From Ypsolopha sequella (Eukaryota; Arthropoda; Insecta; Lepidoptera; Ypsolophidae), in the NCBI GenBank assembly GCA_934047225.1, contig OW204005.1:20344396-20408395 (forward strand): a DNA stretch of 64,000 bases, given 5' to 3'. Under the pieces are notes generated by a model that was given only the letters and a program-made list of their open reading frames with translations, was not told the DNA's origin and did not search any database. Shown one piece after another: positions 39,356-51,847 of the stretch (its first letter is position 1; each line of letters begins with the position of its first letter). The position numbers and the translations under genes are program-made.

Positions 39356-42300
39356 CTGTTGGCAAGAAAAAATATTTAGATGGGTAAAAGGAAGAAAATG
39401 TATTTTAATTAACTTACAATAAGAAATATCAAAGGGAATTTCTTCAAGGCCACATTCAGTTGGATGGAATCATTTAATATTAAACTATTACAAACATACT
39501 TTTTTCACCATTTTGATCATTTTAGTTTTTTAAAGAAGGCCTAGAAATTTCTTTCAAAACTGGACGCTATCAACATTCTTTAGAAAATACTCTCACCTCG
39601 TATCACTACAGTCTCTAAAAAATAACTTGAACCCTGTGACAGCTGTCAGCGCTATACATATTTTAGCATGAGAAAGAGAGTAAGAAATACCAATTGTATA
39701 GCGCTGTCCTGCTGTCACAGGGTTCAAGCTATATTTTACGGACGTTACGAATCGTTGGGTGCTTATAATATCATTTTAATGACAAAAAACTCACCTCAAA
39801 ACTGAAGACTTCAGCCATAATCACAAAAGGGACAGGTGCTAAGCCAGCACCATATGCGAACATACACAGACACACAGCCACCACCGGCAGCCAGTGAGGG
39901 TACCCTGGGTTCTTCGACAGAGAAGACAGCAAGAAGCATGTGGCTAGTGTGGTCATGCAGAGAGAAACCATCATGGAACTGCCTGCTAAAGGTATCTGGA
40001 AAAATACGCACAAAATACCAATTTGGGATGAACGAAGTTTCATTTTCATCCATTTCCAGGTATCCTTATTTCGTGGTGGTGGTGGAAGTGCTGGTATTGA
40101 GGCATAAGAATGAAGTAGAGAATTGGGCAAGGCACTTTCATTGCCAACAGCCAAGTATAGAAATGAAAATCCCTTTTCAAAATTTGTGAGTGTTGGAATA
40201 ATACGAATGAGCTAGATGACTCAAACCTCTGTCGTTATCGTTTAATCAACAAAACATCATAAATCATCAACTCCTGGCTATCAAGTATAACTCTTCAATT
40301 TCTGCTCAAACGTATCACTTTTCTTACCTTCCGCCCACATCTTTCAATGGTCATGGTGGTAAAGAACGAGCCAGCCAGCTGCAAGGTACCCATAAACAGC
40401 GCCAGCGTGTTGGGGCTCCACACGGTTCCAGCTCGGGTGAAGACATCGGCCGCGTAATTCATCAGAGCAAAGGCCCCTGACAGGGTCTGTACTCCCATGA
40501 GAACGACCGTCATGCACAGTGCCCTGAATGATGGCCGGTCACGGACTAAAAAATTCAATAGTTTTTATGATATGGGGCGTCCAAAAATAACGGGGCTTCA
40601 GTTTGTCCTCTTTTGGCTGTCCCTCTCCTTACATAGCTTATCGTGTCTTTTGGTTGGGATAGTGAAAATGACGCAGCTTCTGCTCTGAACCCTCCCCCCA
40701 CGTAGCCCAGCGTAGCTTTTTACAAAGCACGAATGCACGTTAAGCTGTTGTTTTATTTGTGCCCGAAATACGGCGATTGGGCTCACTACCTATCATGGTT
40801 AGGACGTAATAATTGTTGTTGAAAAGCAGATGTACCAAGTCTGGACAGTGACTCGCAGTTCACATTTGGGAACACCTCTGACAGGTTTCGGGGCTTTATG
40901 TAATGATGATATGTTTGTTGTTTATGTTTTATCTTTTCATCTCCACAGATGTTCCGATGATCATCACAAGTTGCCAAGTTTACTTACCTATGCTTGAAAT
41001 GCTGACCTTTGGCATGTCCATGGTTTCTTTCTGCTCCTTTTTCAGTTTTGCAATTTCCTCAACGACTTTTTTATCAGTTTTTGGTAGACTTCTTAACCAG
41101 GATATCGTTGTCACTGCTTTCTGAAATATACACTTGCGTTCCGTGATTTGGTAATTTTCGTATTTTTTTTATGTACTCGCATATATAGTTTTATCATGGA
41201 ATTAGTATGTATTACGTGGTACATACTAACTCCATGAGTTTCATATGTATATGTCACGGTTAATGTTAGGTCTGTTGATAAACTTGATTTGCTGGCAAAT
41301 CTTAAGATTAACCGCTAACAAAAACAGGTGCGACGACGAGCGAAGTGGAGCGACGAGGAGCGTGTCAGGCTTAACTTGGGAGCCGAGCGAAACGGAGTGG
41401 AGGGAGGCGACCCCCTTAGTTTTAACAGAATTCATGATATACGCAAAAATCCTTTTTGTTTATCGCTTCGCAATTTTGTTTTTTTTTTCATGTTTACTGT
41501 ATTATTTTTTTGCTTTTACATTTTTAGCCGTTAGTTAGAGGTTTTAAAATTAGAGGTTAATCTTAAGATTAGCCGGAGTTTATCATCAAACCTAACATTA
41601 GCCGTAACATGTCACAGGCAAGTAAGAAAGTTTGTACAAGTTTGAAAATCATGAAGATCAGCCGCGATCCGTAGCATGACGACAAGAAAAAATATGGCTA
41701 CTATCCCTTTCTCTATTCAACGAAGTTCTTGCTAGGAATGTTAGGTTTTAACTCCTTGGAAGTCAGACGTGAGCTCAACCTACTAATAATGGCGTGTAGG
41801 ACTCTACGGGGTGAAACTGAATGCCCTCATATGGTTGGTGAGGTCTGCCGCCTGTTCGTGCCGGACAATAATTATCTTCGAGCCAAGTCGCACCGGCTAG
41901 GAGCGACCGCAATGGTCGGTGCATTGGTCGATTTTGCACCCCACACAGATGTATTTGCGGACGGATGGCCGCATTTGAAAAGAGAATGCTTGAAGTTTTG
42001 TGAGCGTAGTGAATGAATGAGATATCCTAGATTATATGCAATAATTATATACGCAATATGCCTCTGTTTAGCGATAAGGTTTATATAAACTGTAATGATA
42101 TGTAGTTTGTTTCCTAAATAAATAAAATAAATAAATAGCTATAGGCTTTTGTACGCAGCAAAAAAAAAAACAGTCGCACGTGCCAGACAATAATCATTGA
42201 TGACGTCACATTTTGAATATTCAAGCGGTCTAAGGCTTTTTGTAGTGTGAAGCGAAGAGATCAGTCACGCGTGCCATCCAAAACTCATTGATGACGTCAC

Positions 42301-45300
42301 ATTTTGAATATTCATGGGGTTAATTCAAGCAAATTAATAGATACATTTAACAAGTGCATCTAACAAAATTTATACATGCGATTGTCGGCCCTTGGTGAAA
42401 CTTGAAACACATCTTGAATTAAAAACACTTGTACATTATAGTTTCACTTTATTTATGTTAACTTTCAACCGGTTTTGGATTTTACTCCATTTTCAAGGGA
42501 AGATGTTAATTAAAATATTTCACTGACTCCAGTCACTACATTAAGTTAGGACTTTTCTGTGAACATTGTCATTGCTTACGTCAGTGAAATATTTAAATTA
42601 ACATCTTACCTTGAAAATTGACTAAAATCCGAAACCGGTTGGGAGTTAACTTAAATAAAGTGAAAATATGATGTACAAGTGTTTTTAATTCAAGAAGTGC
42701 ATCTAAAGTCGGAAACCCTTACAGAGAGAAAGGTTGTATGTCTATCTGTTTGTCCGTCTATGCATCCGCAACGTTGCCCTAGCATGCTTGCGCCACTTGG
42801 TACTAAAACCTAAATTGGCACGGTGGCTACAATTGAACTATAGAGTAATACAATCTTAGTACAAACACTCTGATTCAAGCTCACGCACACAAATGCGTGC
42901 TCTCTCGCCGTCTCAGCGAGGTTCAGTGGAATCTCCGTGTAAATCTCTCCATACAAAAAAAGTTTTTTTTTAATCTCGAAAACTATCACTTAAACAGAAG
43001 TTTACCATTCAGTATTTGTCATTTGAAATATAAATATCTGTTATATAAAAAATCATCATGTCGATATTCTGACTTGAAGCCCTGTGTCTATAAAACTTTC
43101 ACTGTGCGGCACGTAGAGCACGTGTCTGTGTGTGTGTGTGAGTTCGAATCTGAGCATTTGTACGAAGATCCACTACTGTATAGATTTATTTACTCTGGCT
43201 ACAGTGTAAAATATATGGAGAGGACTCTAAAATATCACGAAGACGTCAAGTTTTAAAAATTTAAGTCAAATGGAAAGAATTTTTATTACAAGTTAGTTAG
43301 TTTGTTAGTTTGTATGTTGGTAGTCCGGGTAGTAGTTGTAATAATCGTCGGTGAAACGGGCGGACGGACGGACAACGGAGTCTCACCATAAATTCAAATA
43401 ATGTTTTGATATAGTTCTTACTTAGATTTACTGCACATTACATACCTAAACATAATTAATGTCGAACAACGATGTAAATTAACTTATATATAGTTCTTAA
43501 TATTTTAGGGACCTCCTTGTCTGTATTAAATTTAAAATAATTTTAAGTAAAATGTATAAGTGACTGTCTGTGTCCTAAATAAATCTAAATAAAAAATAAA
43601 AAAAATAAAGGTTCTTTTTTACCTTTTAGGTACGGAACCCTAAAAAGAGAACAACCCAGGCATACTGCGACCTAATGAATGTTGTATTCAAGATGTTGGC
43701 ACTGTTCTACCGGTTACATGAAAATAACCATAGGCATCGTGCTACGAAATCATTGATAGATGTAGAAGAGGTGTGTAAGGATCGTAGCAGATGGAAATCT
43801 GTAGTCTCTGCCTACCCATCAGGGAGACAGTCGTGAGACAAACGCGGGTGGTCTGAGTGTGGACTGCGACTTGCACAATATATTAAAGACATACAAAAAG
43901 AACGGCGGCTTACAAAACGTACAAAAGGCGGCACTTATTGCTCATAGCACCAGGCAACCTTTGGAAGTAAACAGAAAGATGAGGAAATAATAAGGAAATC
44001 GAGATAAAAATATATACCTAAATATACTTATATGAAATACATGAACGTACTTTATGAAATCATATAGGAGGGGTTTGATACTAAGTATATACCTATACAT
44101 TGAAAAGCACTGCACTAGTTGACCTGGGGGTGCCACGGGTCTCAATCCAAGTACCCATGACACCCCAGGGGTGTCATCCAGGGGTGCCACGGGTTCGGAA
44201 TGAGTTTATACTACAAGGGCAAAAAGGAATAAATTACGAGGACGATTTAAAACACGAGCGTAGCGAGTGTTTTAAACGTAACCGAGTAATTTATTGCTCT
44301 TACGCCCGTGTATCATACTACGTTTTTCAATGCATAGTGTGAGGAAATAAAACAAATATAATCTTGTGAACTTTACATTATGATTGGCTCAAAAGGACTG
44401 TATCCAGAGCCGTTAAACAATGGAAAAAAAAGTATAACATAACATTTATGATACACAGGAAAGGTTGCAGGTTAGCCAACTTCTCGTAAATAAATTAAAT
44501 ATAATAATAATAATAATAAAGCCCTAGGGCAAAATAATCGACTTTCTGTTCGGTTTTGATGCATAAAAAGTGGACCTTTACGAGCACTTGCATTGAAAAA
44601 TAAATAAATACCTTTATAATATACACATATATAATTGTATCAAACAAGACTTTGTTGTAGGTGGTTTGAGTACTAGATTAGTTATTTGCATAAAGCAATA
44701 AGTAAGTAAACTTTAGTAATCGTGTTACAAGTCAAACAAAGGATTTGATGATGATGTCTCTTTGTCAGTATTTGCCATTTAAATTTTATTCAAAAATTTT
44801 GACGATCAGCTCGTTTCCTATTCCACAGTTTTCTCAAATTAAGTACGAGAACTTAGCATAAAAAAATACAAAAAATTGCAACTGACCTCATCCGCTCCGT
44901 TCTTCACCAAAAAATTTGGTGATTCCGGCATAAAAACAAACACCAAAGCGTGCGCCAGCGCAATCCCAAGATAAACAGTTTGATTCAAAGTGTAACTCAG
45001 AAACATGCCTAAAGTATACACGAATATCACGCCAACTTTGCACATGGTCATCACAAGGGAACCTAGCGCCCCTCGCCATGAGTCTTCGGATATCTCCTTG
45101 ATGTAGACCGGTACGACCACGAAGCATCCCCCGGTGGCGAGCCCAGCGAATATTCTAGCGCTCATGAAAGCAGCAGAGCTATGGGCTGACAGTTTGAGTA
45201 TCCAAGATATCTGAAAACGAAGGAAATGAGCGGTTGAGATTGAATGATGTTGAGAAAATCCAAGGCAAATGTGACCGGTGTGACAAACTTATTTTAATGG

Positions 45301-48300
45301 ACTAAGAGCTGACAATCTCAAAGGTCAGGTAACTTTATCGTCAATGAAACTCAGAATAATACTTACCTGAGGCACCCTTCTGCCAAAATCTTCGAACTGG
45401 CTGGCCGCGCCTGGTGGGTTTAGGGGTTATGAGGGGAGGAGAAAAGTCTCTTAGTATCCAGACTTCAGAATTTGGAGGAGTGGCTGTGAGAGGTGAGTAG
45501 AGAAAGGGAAAGGGGATTTACTACTCCTCCCCTAAAAGTGTGTACTTTTTCTACAGCTTCCCCCCTCCTCTCTCTCTCCCGATAACTCCTGAACCCATCA
45601 CCAGGTAGGGCCAGCCAGTTCGAAAATGTTGGTAAAAGATATGTATTGTCCAAAGTTTCAGTGACGATACAGTTACCTAACCTTTGAGATCGTCAGCTCT
45701 TGGTGCATAATCGTTGTACAAGTTTACAAGAGGGGCGGTTTGTGAACTAATGCTAATGACCGTTTTCACTTACCTTAGGAGACAGACGCCCAAATCAGAT
45801 GCCAGAACAAAAGCACGTTTTACTAAGCCTCAGGCGGTTTCTATTTTTTGCCATAGGTCATGTCATGACTAACGAAACTCAAAGTAGGCGTCACTTTGTT
45901 CGTCGTTAAAGAAAAGGGGTACAAATAAATGTGACAAGTTTAAGAGCGGGGTGGGATTAGGCCAAGAGTGACAAGTTTAAAATAGGGGTGGGATTAGGCC
46001 AAGAGTGATAACTGATAAGTTTAAAAGAGGAGTGTTAGGCCAAGAGTGACATGTTTAAAAGAGGCGCGGTGTTAAGCTAAGAGTGACAAGTTTAAAAGAC
46101 GCGTGGTGTTAGGCCAAGAATAACAAGTTTAAAGGAGGAGTAGTGTTAGACCAAGAGTAATAAGTTTAAAAGAGGAGTAGTGTTAGACCAAGAGTAATAA
46201 GTTTAAAAGAGGGGTGGTTTTAGGCAAAGAGTGACAAGTTTAAAGATTAAGGTTTGTACTAAAATTATTGTGATCTTAAAGGGTAGGGTTTGTAAACTGA
46301 CCAGCAGTTACACGAAACCAAGATAAGTTAAAGGAAAAATCGGAAAAACGCGCAGTGAGAGAGTGATGGATTCAGGGAGAAACTGACAAAAGTAGCTTTT
46401 TTATTAATATAAAAAAAATAGCTAGCAAAATTTCCAATTACTTGATTAAAGATATTGTTTAAAACTATCTAATAAAATATCGTTGAGGTCTGTATGTCAC
46501 TCCTATTTGTCAAACTTTGAGAAACTGTGTCGACGAAGACCTCATTTCAATTATTATTTGTATCGAGTGAAAGATTTTCAATCGCGTTTCTGTGTTACAT
46601 AAATCTAGAAAAAGGTTCCCAAAATGTTTTATTAATTTATCAAACTATTAGCTTTATACTAAAAGTAGTCAAAACGACTACAAAAAGTGCCAATATTCCA
46701 ATTCCTTGCCTTTACACTTAAGGAGATACGGTTACTTTCTTCTTAAAACGAAATTTAAAGGATGTCATGAATTTAAAGTTACCTTGGTTTTGTGCAACTG
46801 AGAGTAAGTGTGGTAAGTTTTCTGATTTTCTTCTGACAGTTTTAACCAGTTGACTAGCTCAAACGCCAATTTATAGCGGACACAGACCTTGCCCTAGTTT
46901 TCATTAAATATTTATAAATGATGCAATTATTTATATTTTTAAATAAACTAGTATGTAATAAAACGTTAATACTTAGTCTAACAAAATTGAAAAAAGGGTT
47001 TCAAGTTTTTTTCTTGTTTCGTTTAAAAAATATTGTTTTTGTTCTAGTTTATAGCCAGGAGAAAGCCAAAGATGAAAATTAGTGACATCACTAAGGTACT
47101 TTTAGTAACTCAAGTTAATGCCTAACGCAGCAAACAACTGTGCTGGTGCACTAGGATCCAAGCTTGAGTCAGGGATGTAACGGAGGTCAGTTAACGGAGG
47201 CGGAGGCGGAGGTCTAGAACTCAAACTCCGCGGAGGCGGAGGTGAAAAAAAAAATACGAAAATTTACTATTAAAATTTTTTATACTAAAAATTGTTTATA
47301 ATTATTTAATACCTTCACTCCTCTTTCCTCTGCCTTCCTTGCGCGAGTTCAATTTCAAACCTGCTAATGCATCGTGCGTGCGCGCGTTATTTTCACATCA
47401 CAGACAAAACTCCGCTAAACTTCCGTTTTGAAAGTTGCGGAAGCGAATGCGGAGGCGGAGTTACGAATTTATGCGGAAGTTCCGCACTTGCGGATGCGGA
47501 GGTGGAGCTCCGTTACATCCCTAGTTTGAGTTACTACAGACTGGTGATGAGGATAAGATGGGGCACCGGTTGCGTTCCGTTACCACAGTACTTATTATAA
47601 AAAATCTTAAGCACGTTTATTCCGTTGATTGTTTGAACAGCGATAATTTTAATATTCACAAAGTATCTACTCACACAAGACAACAATGAAGTGAGAATGA
47701 TACATATCTTTCTCCCGTATCTATCAGATGCGAAACTGAAGAATGGTATCCCGATAATGCCAGTCAATGGCAGAGCAGCTGCCATCCAAGTGATGTCCAT
47801 GTCTCCTAGAGGCGGGCTGGCTGGTGAGGATGGTGATTTGAGGAGATGGGCCATGGGTGACAGCCAGCCGATCTGGATGCCGTATGTGAAAGTTGGGACG
47901 GTCGCTGGAAAGAGACGGAGGTTCTTGGATATTTGCCATTCATGAGGCGCTTGGCGTAATTTTGATAATAATACTGCCGTGCCAAACGGGTCCCTATTAC
48001 TAAGCCTCCGCTGTCCGTCCGTCTGTCTGTCACAGGGTCGACAGCTTCGGCCGTTACAGGTAGCCAGTTGAAATTTTCACAGAATACTTGTTACTTTAGC
48101 CTATATCACGGCAAATAATGAAAATATTAAAAAAATTAAACCTACACAAAAAAAACGATATTTTTTTATTCAACGTTATTTATTTCTGCTTTAACTTTAA
48201 AACAGTAAATTACTAGATAATAAAAAACTAGGGTTCCACTCAGAAGGAACTCGAATTGTTTTTCAGGCGCTACCATTTTAGCGCCTTGTTTTTTATATAT

Positions 48301-48885
48301 TGTTGTAGAGTTCCGTAACCGTATAGTGTGGTGGTACGGAACCCTTTATGCGCTGTCCGACTCGCACTTGGCCACACTATTTATATCTATGTTACAGTGA
48401 AGTTGAGAAGATTAGTACATAGTACATTAGTTTGTATTGATTCTTGGAATCAGTGATATTTACAGTGACGAATATGTAAAACTGTATTTTATTTGCGATC
48501 ATTGTGTAAGTACATTAAATATTTGATTTGTCTAGGCCATAGTGGCTTAAAAAAGACAAGGAGAAGCACAATCCTGATGAAAGATTTGATCAATCCTTCT
48601 CTGTGTGATTTATTGCTCAATGTTTTGCCCAGGCGTTACTTCGATATTATTTACTATGAAATATTCAGAGAATTTATGTAACTTTATAGTTCACTAAAGT
48701 AAATAAAAGAGCGAATTGTGATATGTTTACTTAAATATTTTTTCGTTATGTACACTCGTTGTTAATTAACATCAAATAGAATTAGCATCAGACAAAACAA
48801 AACTTTCACTTTGTTACTTACCAATTATTGCTGTAAGAATTTGATTCCGAGCATTTCCATTTTGCTTACGTCTCTTTCCCTCCAT
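39113..48885 (-). CDS. Facilitated sugar (trehalose Tret1-like) transporter, complete 7-exon gene
   Basis: Joined exons 48885-48822, 47904-47675, 45210-44887, 41120-40988, 40545-40328, 39995-39795 and 39355-39113 give 1413 bases: 470 residues and a stop, the usual length of the family. Every junction keeps the frame (phases 1, 0, 0, 1, 0, 0). Sugar transporters of the major facilitator superfamily carry sugar through the plasma membrane by 12 helices. Family motifs: GIQIGW 30-35, SDRYGRK 81-87, SWRGALG 142-148, PESPNFL 193-199, ERCGRK at about 318-323 and PETKGKS 446-452. The usual QQLSG appears as VQTLSG. The N-terminus is short and basic (MEGKRRKQNGNARN). TATAAAAA on the - strand about 35 bp before the ATG is a possible core promoter. 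The substrate cannot be told from sequence alone. A paralogue follows at 62516. Confidence 0.9.
39616..39737. mobile_element. Short palindromic MITE in transporter intron 6
   Basis: TTGAACCCTGTGACAGC and its complement are the inverted ends of a 120-bp hairpin (AGCGCTATA is also inverted). Confidence 0.65.
39795..39995 (-). CDS. Sugar transporter exon 6
   Basis: Bounded by TTTTTCCAG and GAG|GTGAGT; 67 codons, phase 0 on both sides. It encodes TM9-10 with the conserved P-x-P segment in GLAPVPFVIMAEVF. Confidence 0.92.
40328..40545 (-). CDS. Sugar transporter exon 5
   Basis: Bounded by AATTTTTTAG and AAG|GTAAGA; 218 bases, enters in phase 1, leaves in phase 0. It encodes TM7-8 with VQTLSG and the ERCGRK loop. 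Confidence 0.92.
40988..41120 (-). CDS. Sugar transporter exon 4 (central loop)
   Basis: Bounded by ATATTTCAG and TAG|GTAAGT; 133 bases, phase 0 to 1. It encodes the charged cytoplasmic loop between TM6 and TM7 (WLRSLPKTDKKVVEEI), typical of the family. Confidence 0.9.
41253..41608. mobile_element. Palindromic MITE in transporter intron 3
   Basis: Inverted ends of about 55 bp (GTTACGGCTAATGTTAGG and AATCTTAAGATTAAC) enclose a GC-richer centre of GAGCGA-type repeats. 356 bp in all. Confidence 0.75.
41640..42137 (+). pseudogene. LINE reverse transcriptase C-terminus and tail
   Basis: Frame 41663-42016 encodes YGYYPFLYSTKFLLGMLGF, NSLEVRRELNLL and a VPDNN segment: the end of Jockey/CR1-type LINE proteins. 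A short 3' UTR and an (AATA)n tail at 42115-42137 follow. It is 5'-truncated, on the strand opposite to the transporter. Confidence 0.8.
42413..42694. mobile_element. Palindromic MITE, 282 bp, in transporter intron 3
   Basis: CTTGAATTAAAAACACTTGT and its complement start arms of about 120 bp; both arms hold AACCGGTT. Just upstream, ATTGATGACGTCACATTTTG with GAATATTCA occurs twice (42195, 42284). Confidence 0.8.
44210..44600. repeat. Interspersed repeat R, copy 2
   Basis: Same orientation and nearly the same sequence as 30560-30955. It lies between transporter exons 3 and 4. Confidence 0.75.
44887..45210 (-). CDS. Sugar transporter exon 3
   Basis: Bounded by GTTTTCAG and GAG|GTCAGT; 108 codons, phase 0 on both sides. 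It encodes TM3-6 with SWRGALG and PESPNFLV. Confidence 0.92.
45285..45725. mobile_element. Palindromic MITE in transporter intron 2
   Basis: AAGAGCTGACAATCTCAAAG at 45305 and its diverged complement at 45685-45710, and CTGGCTGGCC with GGCCAGCCAG further inside, form a long inverted repeat around a C/T-rich centre. Confidence 0.6.
45933..46245. repeat. Minisatellite, ~38-40-bp unit, about 8 copies
   Basis: The phrase GCCAAGAGTGACAAGTTTAA with AAGAGGGGTGGTGTTA repeats with substitutions and small indels. It lies in intron 2 of the transporter. Confidence 0.85.
46328..46721 (-). mobile_element. Repeat family X, copy 4
   Basis: TTAA at both ends; AAACGCGCAGTGAGAGAGTG and CGACGAAGACCTCATTTCA match the other copies. 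The end CACTTAAGGAGATACG is somewhat diverged. Confidence 0.65.
47170..47524. mobile_element. hAT-type MITE rich in GGAGGC repeats
   Basis: CAGGGATGTAACGGAGG at the left and CTCCGTTACATCCCTAG at the right are inverted, and the flanks CTTGAGT and TTTGAGT suggest an 8-bp-type duplication. Terminal CAGGG with such a duplication suggests hAT. GGAGGC runs lie inside both ends. Confidence 0.65.
47675..47904 (-). CDS. Sugar transporter exon 2
   Basis: Bounded by TCTCTTTCCAG and TGT|GTGAGT; 230 bases, enters in phase 1, leaves in phase 0. It encodes TM1-2 with GIQIGW and SDRYGRK. The open frame extends upstream of the acceptor, but the phase match to exon 1 decides the boundary. Confidence 0.9.
47985..48375. 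repeat. Interspersed repeat Q, copy 3
   Basis: GTCCGTCCGTCTGTCTGTCA at the left and GTGGTACGGAACCC with CGACTCGCACTTGGCCA at the right match 51985-52375. It lies in intron 1 of the transporter. Confidence 0.55.
48822..48885 (-). CDS. Sugar transporter exon 1
   Basis: ATG at 48885 starts 21 codons and one base before ATTG|GTAAGT. The basic leader MEGKRRKQNGNARNQ and the phase that exactly fits exon 2 support it. A TATAAAAA on the - strand lies at about 48920. Confidence 0.8.
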
Positions 48886-49289
48886 TTTTGCAACACCACA
48901 GGCTTATTGCACAAATTTTTATACTTATAATCTATAAACATAAATAAATACGACACTTCTGAACAGAATTAGGTTATGTTTTGATTGCGTAAACTACATT
49001 AATTCCATTTGAAAGTCACTTGCAACAAAGTATTTCTTTTTTTTAATACAAACAAGATTAAAAATAGTTGTCTCCTTCATTGATGCCAAGCGTTCGTTTA
49101 CTTAGAAACACGTATTTTTTGTCAACAAACGCGTGTCCTCACCACACGTCCGTGTACACTCACTCACTACATTACTCTATACTAGTATAGTAGGTAATAA
49201 TAATGTCGTCGGTTACGGCTTTGCATACAAAATACAGATGTGATAATTGCGTTGCTTCACTTTTAAGGGGCTGGGTGGGTTTCGTGAAC

Positions 49290-49800
49290 CGTCCCATAGC
49301 TTAATACCAAAAAAAAAATTTTTTTTTTCAGAATATACGCCATTTGAGGACGTAGTTTTCATTATTTTCGTTATATAAATAAACCATTATTTTTTAAACA
49401 ATTGTCCGATATTTTTTATTTTTTATTCATGAACGAATAATAACATATAAATAACATGAAAATAATTTTTTTAATTACAGTTATTTTTTTAATTTTTATA
49501 AATTAAAAAATATATAATTCGGTATACGATCAAAAGATATTCCATTTCTTCGTATATTAATAATTACAGCAAATACAGTAAATATTTACTAAATATTACA
49601 TCAGCTAATAGTGCCAATAACGGATTTTACTATGCTAAACAATAAATATACATAATTTTACACTAGGAACTAACATGATAACCAATTTATAAAATACAGT
49701 ACTAAGAAAAAGACGCAAGACTCTGGTGTCGATTCGGCGCCACATATCTGACGTCACTTGAGAATTTTAGACATTATACTGATACTTGGTGTGGTGTGGT
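49290..49800. mobile_element. Repeat family W, copy 3 (interrupted)
   Basis: CCCATAGCTTAATACC to AACAATTGTCCGATA and, after about 300 bp of other AT-rich DNA, TGACGTCACTTGAGAATTTT match consecutive parts of copy 1. So an insertion or rearrangement at 49440-49740 split it. Confidence 0.5.
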
Positions 49801-50821
49801 CATCAGATTAAACAAAATAAACACACTCAGCTATCGTGGGTAAGTGGGTTATGTAAATAAGCAGAATAAACCAACCACCACAGGTACATACCATGGTGGT
49901 TTATAGTGGCCTGAAGTTAGCTGCACAAAAATACGTTTTGGAGCCAATTTTTCCCCACAATTTTTGACATTTGTTGAGGGTCATGCATTAGTCATGACCG
50001 AATCGTGGGTGTTTATCATAGATTTAAAATGTACAAGATAAACAATATAGTAGAGAAAATGTACCAAAAAATTACTAAGTATGCCATTACTATTACATTT
50101 ACTATTTTAGTTAATATTTTGGACAATCCTGCATATAATATAAATACAACAAAGAAAATCAATACGTTACTGTAAAAACTTTTTTTTGGGCCGATTAATA
50201 CGAGAAATTGGGCAAAATGTGGTTCAAAACATTCTAATGACAAAATCATATTTACCTGTGAAATGTGTAATTATTTGGGTTAGTTCTCCTTGTTACGTCA
50301 CAATTACTCACTGCACAAGATAAACCAATCACTATTTATCAATTTAGTTACGTATTATTTAAATATTGTATTATAAAATCCACAATCACACCCAAGCAAG
50401 CGGCACGCTATGGCCTCTTAGTCGAAAAAACATTGACATAGCGGTTCTTTGTTGGGCATCTCTTTCTCTCTTGCAAGGTAGGACATCTCTTTTACACGCT
50501 ATGGACGTCTTTTAAGAACCTGGTGCAGGACGATGCCAACTCCGATGTGAAGCGAGACGTATCGCCACAATAAAGCGCATAATCGGCTGGCTGATCTAAA
50601 CAAGCGCTTTGCCCCACCGCCGCGCCGTTCGAACTGTGCTGAGCGAGTCTCGCCCTTTGCGTTGGAAATAATAATTATTTCCGAATACCTTAATTGTACC
50701 TCGGTTGCTTGTTATTTTTTATTCTGTTTTAATTAATTAAAATATTGATGATACTTTCAAGTGGTGTATGTGCTTACTTTGCTTGTTAAATGTTCATAAG
50801 TCACTTAACGAAGCCTTGTAA

Positions 50822-51045
50822 AAGTACTCGATTTTAGGGCGAAAACCCATTATTTTAAATATTTTTCTGGTCGTTAACGCGATGTTTGTGAAAAAATTAG
50901 GGACATACACCACTTCATATTGACCGTCTAAATGAAAGCCAAAAAATTATTCGATTGAATTGTTCCACTTTCGCGAGTTATTATGGTTTTTAGATATGTA
51001 TGTCTATGGTGTTTATAGTGGAAAATAGTAGTTTATATTGTGATT
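50822..51045. repeat. Half copy of the palindromic MITE P
   Basis: GGGACATACACCACTTCATA, GCCGTCTAAATGAA-type and TTGATTGAATTGTT-type segments follow in the order seen in one arm of 51305-51703. The other arm is missing. Confidence 0.55.
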
Positions 51046-51054
51046 TGATGACCG

Positions 51055-51775
51055 TACCCTGTGATGTGTGATTGCTTATAAAAAAGTGGTCTGTCTCTGT
51101 CTGTCTACTCATCTGTCATCCATCTGTCAAATTAGTCGGAAGCAAATTATTATAAATTTATCTTGATAGCAAAAGACACATTTCTAAACAGCCATTTCTG
51201 AAAGTGACGTGACACGAAGGCAAATGGAAGTTATAGCTTTTTCATAAAAATATTCATCATCATGAGGTTTTTTACAACACAAGTTCTAAAATACGGCTTA
51301 TTAAGAACCCGCTCTGTATTTTTCGTCGATGCCGTTTGATGCGAGGTATTTTTTAAATATTTTTCTCATCTTTACCGAGATGTTTTTGTAAAAACCAGGG
51401 ACATACACCAATTAATATTAGCCGTCTAAATGAAGTCCTAAAATTTATTTGATTGAATTGTTTCTCCTTTGCGAATTATTTTGGTACTTAGATATTATGA
51501 AGAACTATTTGTAACGGGCTCGTAAGTACCAAAATAATTTGCATAAGAGAAACAATTCAATCAAATAATTTTAGGCGTTCATTTAGACTGCCAATATGAA
51601 GTGGTGTATGTCTTTGGTTTTTTAAAAAACATCGCGATAAAGGCCAGAAAAATGTTTAAAACAATGCTTTGCATCAAAGTTGCCGTCATCGTGGACCGGG
51701 TTCTTAAACCTAAATCTCGAAATGGTTTTCGAATTTAACACACCTTAACATAATTTAATGTAAGCGAATTGTCTA
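51055..51775. mobile_element. Repeat family W, copy 4, split by MITE P
   Basis: It runs from GATGTGTGATTGCTTATAA to AATACGGCTTATTAA, and resumes at TTAAACCTAAATCTCGAAAT after the P insertion, exactly as in the unbroken copy 1. Confidence 0.7.
51305..51703. mobile_element. MITE P, 399 bp, TTAA target duplication
   Basis: GAACCCG and CGGGTTC ends with arms of about 190 bp that fold back; TTAA stands at 51301-51304 and 51704-51707, and the empty site in W copies 1 and 2 shows a single TTAA. This fits a piggyBac-type MITE. Confidence 0.8.
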
Positions 51776-51847
51776 ACACTGTCTTTAACTTCGGTTACAA
51801 GAAAACAATTACACGTAAACATTAACAAACAGTCACTAAAATTGCTG

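Noticed and set aside
48493..48681. 62-codon + strand frame with an acceptor-like TTTGTCTAG and AATAAA soon after the stop
   Set aside because: Could be a small last exon, but it lies inside a transporter intron on the other strand and matches nothing I know.
50016..50249. 77-codon hydrophobic - strand frame with a start codon
   Set aside because: Hydrophobicity follows from AT-rich DNA (F, I, L, Y codons); no family motif. An acceptor-like CAG precedes it, so it is not fully excluded.
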